From Methanobacteriota archaeon (GTDB lineage: Archaea; Thermoplasmatota; Thermoplasmata; RBG-16-68-12), in the NCBI GenBank assembly GCA_005878955.1, contig VBMI01000092.1, positions 1 through 42,973 on the forward strand: a DNA stretch of 42,973 nt, read 5' to 3'. This document shows positions 38,735-42,973 of the stretch, piece after piece. The position numbers and the translations under genes were made by a program. Each line of letters starts with the position of its first letter. The first letter of the stretch is position 1. The notes under the pieces are model-generated. The model had not been told where the DNA came from. It made no database searches and was given only the letters and a program-made list of their open reading frames with translations.

Positions 38735-39805
38735 TCAACCGAAGAGGGACTCGTCCACGCGGACCCCGAGCCCGGGCGCGGTGGGCGCGAAGAGGTCGCC
38801 GCCCTCGAACCGCAGCGGCGGGGCGACGTCCCGCTCGAGCATGAAGAAGGAGTCGAGGTCCGCCCACCGCACGTTCCCACTCGCAAGCGCGAAGTGGAGG
38901 CCCGCCGCGACGGACACGACGCTCTCCCCCATGCAGCCCACCATCGCCGGGAGGGCCGCGGACTCGCACACCGTGTTCACCTCGGACGCCCGCTGGAGCC
39001 CCCCGTGCTTCATCAGCTTCAGGTTCACTGCGCGCGCGCAACTGCCCCAGCGCACACGCATCGCGTCCTGCGGGGTGAGGACCATCTCGTCCGCAATGAC
39101 GGGGACGCCGGAGGCCTCCGTGAGGACCTTCATGCCGTTCAGGTCTTCGGCGGGGAGCGGCTGCTCGAACACCGCCGCGCCGATTGCGGGGAGCTCCTTC
39201 GCGACGGCGAGCGCGGCGTTCAGGGAGTAGCCCTGGTTCCCGTCCACCCGCAACTCGAGCGCTGGGCCTACGGCCTCCCGCACAGCCCGCAGCCTGCGGA
39301 CGTCGCCCACCGCGTCGAGCCCCACCTTGACCTTCAGGGCGCGGAACCCCCGCCCGGTCCAATACCGGGCCTTCGTCACCGCGGACTCGAGGGACATGAT
39401 CCCAATCGTCATGTCCGTCGGCATGCGGTCACGTGACCCCCCGCCGAGCAGGCGGTACAGCGGGACGCCGGCCTCCTGCGCCCGTAGGTCATGGAAGGCG
39501 ATGTCCACACCCGCCTTCGCGGCGGGGTTCCCCGCGAGGGCCTTGTCCATCGCGTCCGCGAGCTCGAGACTCTTCCCGAAGCTCCGCCCGCGGAGGTCTC
39601 GGGCCAGGAAGGCGAGCGCGCGAACGATCGAGTCCCGCGTCTCCTTCGTCACCGAGTTCGGGCACGCACTCCCCGTGCCGACGAGGCCGCCGCTCTCGAT
39701 CCGGACGATCACGTTCGTCGTGGACGTGGAGCTCCCGCTCGCGATCACGAACGGCTCCGTCCGGGGGCTCTCGTGGACCCGGTACGCGATCGCGTCGAGC
39801 CTCAT
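38735..39805 (-). CDS. Dipeptide epimerase (enolase superfamily)
   Basis: 356 residues from ATG 39805. Member of the muconate-lactonising-enzyme subgroup of the enolase superfamily. The KxK base pair is in LKVKVG (K158, K160), metal ligands D188 (RVDGNQ), E214 (FEQP) and D239 (ADE), and the second base lies in NLKLMKHGG (K263/K266). The DxD motif (D316, D318 in ADLDSF) is typical of dipeptide epimerases such as L-Ala-D/L-Glu epimerase. The N-terminal capping domain (1-125) is present. Its ATG overlaps the endonuclease III stop (ATGA). The substrate in archaea is unknown; a role in salvage of peptide-derived dipeptides is likely. Confidence 0.87.
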   Translation of the reverse strand: MRLDAIAYRVHESPRTEPFVIASGSSTSTTNVIVRIESGGLVGTGSACPNSVTKETRDSIVRALAFLARDLRGRSFGKSLELADAMDKALAGNPAAKAGVDIAFHDLRAQEAGVPLYRLLGGGSRDRMPTDMTIGIMSLESAVTKARYWTGRGFRALKVKVGLDAVGDVRRLRAVREAVGPALELRVDGNQGYSLNAALAVAKELPAIGAAVFEQPLPAEDLNGMKVLTEASGVPVIADEMVLTPQDAMRVRWGSCARAVNLKLMKHGGLQRASEVNTVCESAALPAMVGCMGESVVSVAAGLHFALASGNVRWADLDSFFMLERDVAPPLRFEGGDLFAPTAPGLGVRVDESLFG

Positions 39806-40482
39806 CGCTGCCCCCGCCCACGGTAGTACCCGCAGAACGCCGTGAAGTTGCACTCCCCGCACCGCGGGCCGACGGGCTTGCACACCTCCTTCCCGAACCG
39901 GATGAACCACTCGTTCACGTTCACCCAGTACTCGCGCGGCACGATGCGGCCAAGGGCCCGCTCGGTCTCCTCCGGGGTCTTCGTCCGGATGAGCCCGATC
40001 CGGTTCGGGATCCGGTGGCAGTGCGTGTCGATCGGGAGGGCCTCGCGGCCGTACCCGTACACGAGGACGCAGTTGGCGGTCTTCGGGCCCACCTGGGGGA
40101 GTTCGATCAGTTCCTCGTACGTGTCCGGCACCCGGCCGCCGTGGCGGGCGAGGAGCACACGGCTCACCTCGCGGAGCTTGCGGGCCTTCTGGCGGTAGAA
40201 GCCGACGGGCTTGATCAGCCGCTGGACCTCCGCGACGCGGGCCCGGGCGAGGGCGTCCACCGTGTCGTACCTCGCGAAGAGGCGACGGGATGCGACCTCC
40301 GTCTTCTCGTCGCGGGTCCGCTGGGACAGGATCGTGCCGATCAGGACCTTGAACGGGTCCTCGGTCTCCGCGGTGAGCTTCGCGAGGGTCGTGCCCTCCC
40401 CCTGGAGGGGGTCGTCCTCGGCGTACCGCCGCCCGAGGTCCCGCAGGACGATCTCAACCTTGCGGGCCCTGGAGATGCGCAA
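39802..40482 (-). CDS. nth: Endonuclease III (DNA glycosylase/AP lyase)
   Basis: 226 residues. Removes oxidised pyrimidines and nicks the strand. The helix-hairpin-helix ELPQVGPKTANCVL holds the catalytic K134; the catalytic D152 is in PIDTHCHRIPNR. The C-terminal 4Fe-4S loop is C201-x6-C208-x2-C211-x5-C217, the family spacing. The start ATG 40482 overlaps the end of folC by 29 bases and its stop overlaps the epimerase start, so the minus-strand run folC-nth-epimerase is tightly packed and probably one transcript. Length is normal. Confidence 0.95.
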   Translation of the reverse strand: MRISRARKVEIVLRDLGRRYAEDDPLQGEGTTLAKLTAETEDPFKVLIGTILSQRTRDEKTEVASRRLFARYDTVDALARARVAEVQRLIKPVGFYRQKARKLREVSRVLLARHGGRVPDTYEELIELPQVGPKTANCVLVYGYGREALPIDTHCHRIPNRIGLIRTKTPEETERALGRIVPREYWVNVNEWFIRFGKEVCKPVGPRCGECNFTAFCGYYRGRGQR

Positions 40483-41743
40483 GGGCCTCCCCCGCCGTGT
40501 AGATGGAACCCGTGACGACGACGAGCCCGGCCGGGCCCGCCACCGAGATCGCCCGGTCCACGGCGTCGGACACCTTGGGGACGATCAGCGGGTCCGGCAC
40601 ATGGGCCGCGAAGGCGCGGGCGATGTCCTCGGGGGCGTACGCCCTAGGGGTGTCGGGCTTCGCCAGGACCAGGCGGGAGGCGAGCGGGCCGAGGTGGTCC
40701 GCGAACGCCCGCAGGTCCTTGTCGTCGAGGATCCCGAGGACGAACGTCGGCCGGATCTCCGGGAACAGCTCCCGCAGGGAGGCGGCGAGGGTCGGGACCC
40801 CCGGCGCGTTGTGGGTCCCGTCCACCACGACGACGGGCCGCTCCCGGACGATCTGGAGGCGTCCCGGCCACGAGGTCTCCCGGAACCCCGAGGCGATTGC
40901 AGCGTCGGGGACCTCGATGCCCATCCGGGCGAGCTCGCGCACCGCGGCGTACGCGACCGCGGCGTTCTCCGGCTGGTACGACCCGAGCAGCGGGATCTCC
41001 AAGTCGAGACTCCCGCCATCGGAGACCTGTACCCGCTGCCCGCGTCGGTCGAAGGAGAGCCGTCCGTACCGGACGTCGCGACCGACGACGGTGATCGGAC
41101 AGCCGAGGGCGTGGGCCTGCGCGGTGATGAGCGGCACGGTGGGCTGCTCGACGGTCACGACGCGGCACCCGGGCTTGATGATCCCCGCCTTCTCCCGGGC
41201 GATGCGGTCCTCGGTCTTCCCGAGATGCTCGGTGTGCTCGAGCCCGATGCGGGTCAGGACCGCGACGAGGGGGTGGATGACGTTCGTCGCGTCCATCCGC
41301 CCGCCCATGCCAACCTCGATCACGCCGATGTCGATCGCCCGCTCAGCGAAGTAGTGAAAGGCCATCGCGGTCGTGACCTCGAAGAACGTGGGCTGCTTGA
41401 CCTTCGACCCGCCCGAGGTCTTCGCGATCGCGGGCTGCATCTCCGCGTAGATGCGTGCGACGTCCGCGTTCGAGATCTCCAGCCCGTCGACCTGGATCCG
41501 CTCGTTGAACCGCACGAGGTGGGGGGACGTGTACAGGCCCACGCGGTACCCCGCCTTCCGGAGGACGCTCGCGACGAACGCGCACACGGAGCCCTTCCCG
41601 TTCGTCCCCGTCACGTGGACGGTCTTGAACCGCCGGTGGGGGTTCCCCATGTGGCCGAGGAGCTCCGTGATCGTCTCGAGGCCGAGCTTGATCCCGAACC
41701 GCTCGAGGCCGTACAGCTCCTTCAAGAGGGAGTCGTAGTCCAT
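40454..41743 (-). CDS. folC: Dihydrofolate/folylpolyglutamate synthase (Mur-ligase family)
   Basis: 429 residues. ATP-dependent ligase that adds glutamate to a pterin acid. The Mur-ligase P-loop is GTNGKGSV (about 46-53), with TSPHLVRFNERI, the EVGMGGRMDATN magnesium loop, GLEHTEHLG and the C-terminal HNAPGV domain, all as in FolC. Archaeal lineages differ in pterins, so the substrate may be dihydropteroate or another tetrahydrofolate-like carrier. ATG 41743 begins MDYDSLLKELYGLERFGIKLGL. It is the first gene of the minus-strand run with nth, epimerase and ACT protein. Confidence 0.9.
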   Translation of the reverse strand: MDYDSLLKELYGLERFGIKLGLETITELLGHMGNPHRRFKTVHVTGTNGKGSVCAFVASVLRKAGYRVGLYTSPHLVRFNERIQVDGLEISNADVARIYAEMQPAIAKTSGGSKVKQPTFFEVTTAMAFHYFAERAIDIGVIEVGMGGRMDATNVIHPLVAVLTRIGLEHTEHLGKTEDRIAREKAGIIKPGCRVVTVEQPTVPLITAQAHALGCPITVVGRDVRYGRLSFDRRGQRVQVSDGGSLDLEIPLLGSYQPENAAVAYAAVRELARMGIEVPDAAIASGFRETSWPGRLQIVRERPVVVVDGTHNAPGVPTLAASLRELFPEIRPTFVLGILDDKDLRAFADHLGPLASRLVLAKPDTPRAYAPEDIARAFAAHVPDPLIVPKVSDAVDRAISVAGPAGLVVVTGSIYTAGEALAHLQGPQG

Positions 41744-41795
41744 GGGCGCGCGGCTAACCCGCCGGCCAGATTAAAGGTTGGTCCCGCCGCGGCGC

Positions 41796-42206
41796 TCACG
41801 GGAAACGGAACGACACCGACATCGAATTGAGAATCATCCAGATCGCGAGGGTCACGGTCCCGAAGACGAGGAGCCCCCGGCGCGTCCCCTCCGTCAGGTC
41901 CGGGCGAATCAGACCCCAGTACCAGCTGCACGTGATCGCGAGTGCGACCGCCGCGTCCATCGCGGCGGCGAAGACGACCCGCAGGGCGCGGATCGTGAGG
42001 ACATATGCGGCCGCGTCCGGGTCCGTGGGCATCGGCGTCCCGGGTATTGGGAGCAGGATCACCGCGTGAAACGCGGCCATCCCCACGAAGAGGAGCAGCC
42101 CGACGAGGATCGCGAACAGCTTTACGAACCTGGTCGGCGGGAACCCCGACACAATCGGGCCCCCCGGCCACCCCTCTTGGGAACCGGGTGGCATTGGAGC
42201 CTGCAT
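41796..42206 (-). CDS. Hypothetical membrane protein, three helices
   Basis: 136 residues from ATG 42206. An N-terminal polar stretch (Pro/Gly-rich) is followed by three hydrophobic segments at about residues 28-53, 72-98 and 108-130. No signal peptide or named motif is seen. A TATA-like AACCTTAATG about 31 bases upstream suggests a leaderless mRNA. It is divergent from coaBC and sits 53 bases from folC. Function unknown; size and layout give no clear family. Confidence 0.65.
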   Translation of the reverse strand: MQAPMPPGSQEGWPGGPIVSGFPPTRFVKLFAILVGLLLFVGMAAFHAVILLPIPGTPMPTDPDAAAYVLTIRALRVVFAAAMDAAVALAITCSWYWGLIRPDLTEGTRRGLLVFGTVTLAIWMILNSMSVSFRFP

Positions 42207-42236
42207 GGAACCCCGGGGGGGAGACGGTCGACATGG

Positions 42237-42247
42237 GCATTAAGGTT
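42237..42247 (-). promoter_or_regulatory. TATA-like promoter of the three-helix protein gene
   Basis: GAACCTTAATG on the minus strand, 31-41 bases before ATG 42206. Divergent to the coaBC promoter about 26 bases away. Confidence 0.5.
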
Positions 42248-42272
42248 CCTCCCCGTTGCCCTCCGTGCCATA

Positions 42273-42282
42273 GGTATAAATC
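42273..42282 (+). promoter_or_regulatory. TATA-like promoter of coaBC
   Basis: GGTATAAATC, 24-33 bases before GTG 42306; leaderless transcript expected. Confidence 0.6.
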
Positions 42283-42305
42283 GCGTTCGGGGAATTCGTC
42301 GCGCG

Positions 42306-42973
42306 GTGCACCCCTCAAAGCGCATCCACGGCGCGAAGTCGGAGAAGCTGAAGGGGAAGCTGGTCGTCCTCGCGGTGACCGGGAGCATCGCCGCAGTGGA
42401 AACGGTGAAGCTCGCGCGGGAGCTCATCCGCCATGGCGCGGAGGTCGTGCCCGTCCTGTCGAAGGACGCGACGGAGATCGTCCACCCCAACGCGCTCCAC
42501 TTCGCGACGGGCCGGGAGGCGATCACCCGCATTGACGGGTCCGTGCCGTACATCGAGCTCGTCGGGACGGACGGCACCGCGGACCTCCTCCTCATCGCGC
42601 CCGCCACGTCGAACACGATCGCGAAGGTCGCGATGGGCATCGACGACACGGTCGTGACGACGTTCGCGCAGAACGCCCTCGGGGCGGGCATCCCGATCGT
42701 CATCGCGCCCGCGATGCACGAGACGATGTACAACAACCCGCTGATCGCGGGTCACATCCGCACCCTCGAGAAGCTCGGGGTGGAGTTCGTTACCCCGAAG
42801 TTCGAGGAGGAGAAGGCGAAGCTCGCGGACACGGAGGAAATCGTCGAGCGGGTGATCCGCCGGATCGGCACGCGGGAGCTCGAGGGGAAGCGTGTCGTCG
42901 TGATCACGGGGTCGACGGCGGAACCGATCGACGACGTGCGGGTCGTGACAAACAGGACGACGGGCGAGACGGG
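42306..42973 (+). CDS. coaBC: Phosphopantothenoylcysteine decarboxylase/phosphopantothenate-cysteine ligase (5' part)
   Basis: About 222 residues are seen before the window ends; the frame is open to the edge. The GTG start at 42306 lies about 25-33 bases after a TATA-like box. The N-terminal flavin decarboxylase domain (CoaC) has VLAVTGSIAAVETVKLAREL, the substrate/FMN loop ADLLLIAPATSNTIAK, and PAMHETMYNNP with the catalytic-type His and the Met-Asn-type clamp. The second domain (CoaB, ligase) begins at about residue 200 with VVVITGSTAEPID and VRVVTNRTTGE. The enzyme joins cysteine to phosphopantothenate and decarboxylates it in coenzyme A synthesis. Being cut by the edge, the end of CoaB is not visible. 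Confidence 0.93.
   Translation, partial: MHPSKRIHGAKSEKLKGKLVVLAVTGSIAAVETVKLARELIRHGAEVVPVLSKDATEIVHPNALHFATGREAITRIDGSVPYIELVGTDGTADLLLIAPATSNTIAKVAMGIDDTVVTTFAQNALGAGIPIVIAPAMHETMYNNPLIAGHIRTLEKLGVEFVTPKFEEEKAKLADTEEIVERVIRRIGTRELEGKRVVVITGSTAEPIDDVRVVTNRTTGET

Overview
The window reads as one contig of a GC-rich archaeal chromosome. Archaeal markers are ribosomal proteins uL1, uL10, P1 and uL11 in archaeal form, an Spt5-type NusG, a SecE/Sec61-gamma protein, an archaeosine-synthesis radical SAM enzyme (RaSEA) and TATA-like boxes about 25-35 bases before many start codons, so many transcripts are probably leaderless. A bacterial-type gyrB-gyrA pair points to a euryarchaeal lineage. My best guess is an uncultivated Thermoplasmata-like group, but this is inference without any database search. 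I see no insertion sequence, prophage, CRISPR array or rRNA.

Layout. 1-1063 (minus): end of a pilus-like operon with two pilin-like proteins. 1197-1269: tRNA-Thr. 1389-4532 (plus): a six-zinc-ribbon membrane protein, RaSEA and a small conserved protein. 4614-10578 (minus): translation/secretion/division genes P1, uL10, uL1, then uL11, Spt5, SecE and FtsZ; a plus-strand pair (small glycine-rich membrane protein and TrmB-like regulator) splits uL1 from uL11. 10776-12367 (minus): a small unknown gene and a second FtsZ. 12428-22721 (minus): an oligopeptide ABC transporter locus (binding protein with PKD domains, two permeases, two ATPases) followed by two membrane proteins. 22883-24184: HD phosphohydrolase. 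24318-30076: a cysteine locus with tRNA-Cys, a membrane protein, cystathionine beta-synthase, cystathionine gamma-lyase/synthase, a small gene between palindromes, and cysteinyl-tRNA synthetase. 30321-34746: gyrB-gyrA. 34840-38263: two M20 dipeptidase paralogues around a YaaA-like gene. 38307-41743 (minus): ACT-domain protein, dipeptide epimerase, endonuclease III, FolC. 41796-42206: small membrane protein. 42306-end: 5' part of coaBC.

How the genes fit together. Peptide import (Opp), two M20 dipeptidases and a dipeptide epimerase suggest growth on peptides. Reverse transsulfuration, tRNA-Cys, CysRS and CoaBC form a cysteine theme. The FtsZ-SecE-Spt5-uL11 and uL1-uL10-P1 blocks tie division and secretion to translation.

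The most unusual material is in the Opp ATPases (membrane-helix and zinc-site insertions inside the nucleotide-binding domains, and an insertion between the iron-sulfur cysteines), an Spt5 with an extra N-terminal beta-sandwich, a uL1 leader hairpin that looks like an autoregulatory site, and several palindromes with no assigned protein.
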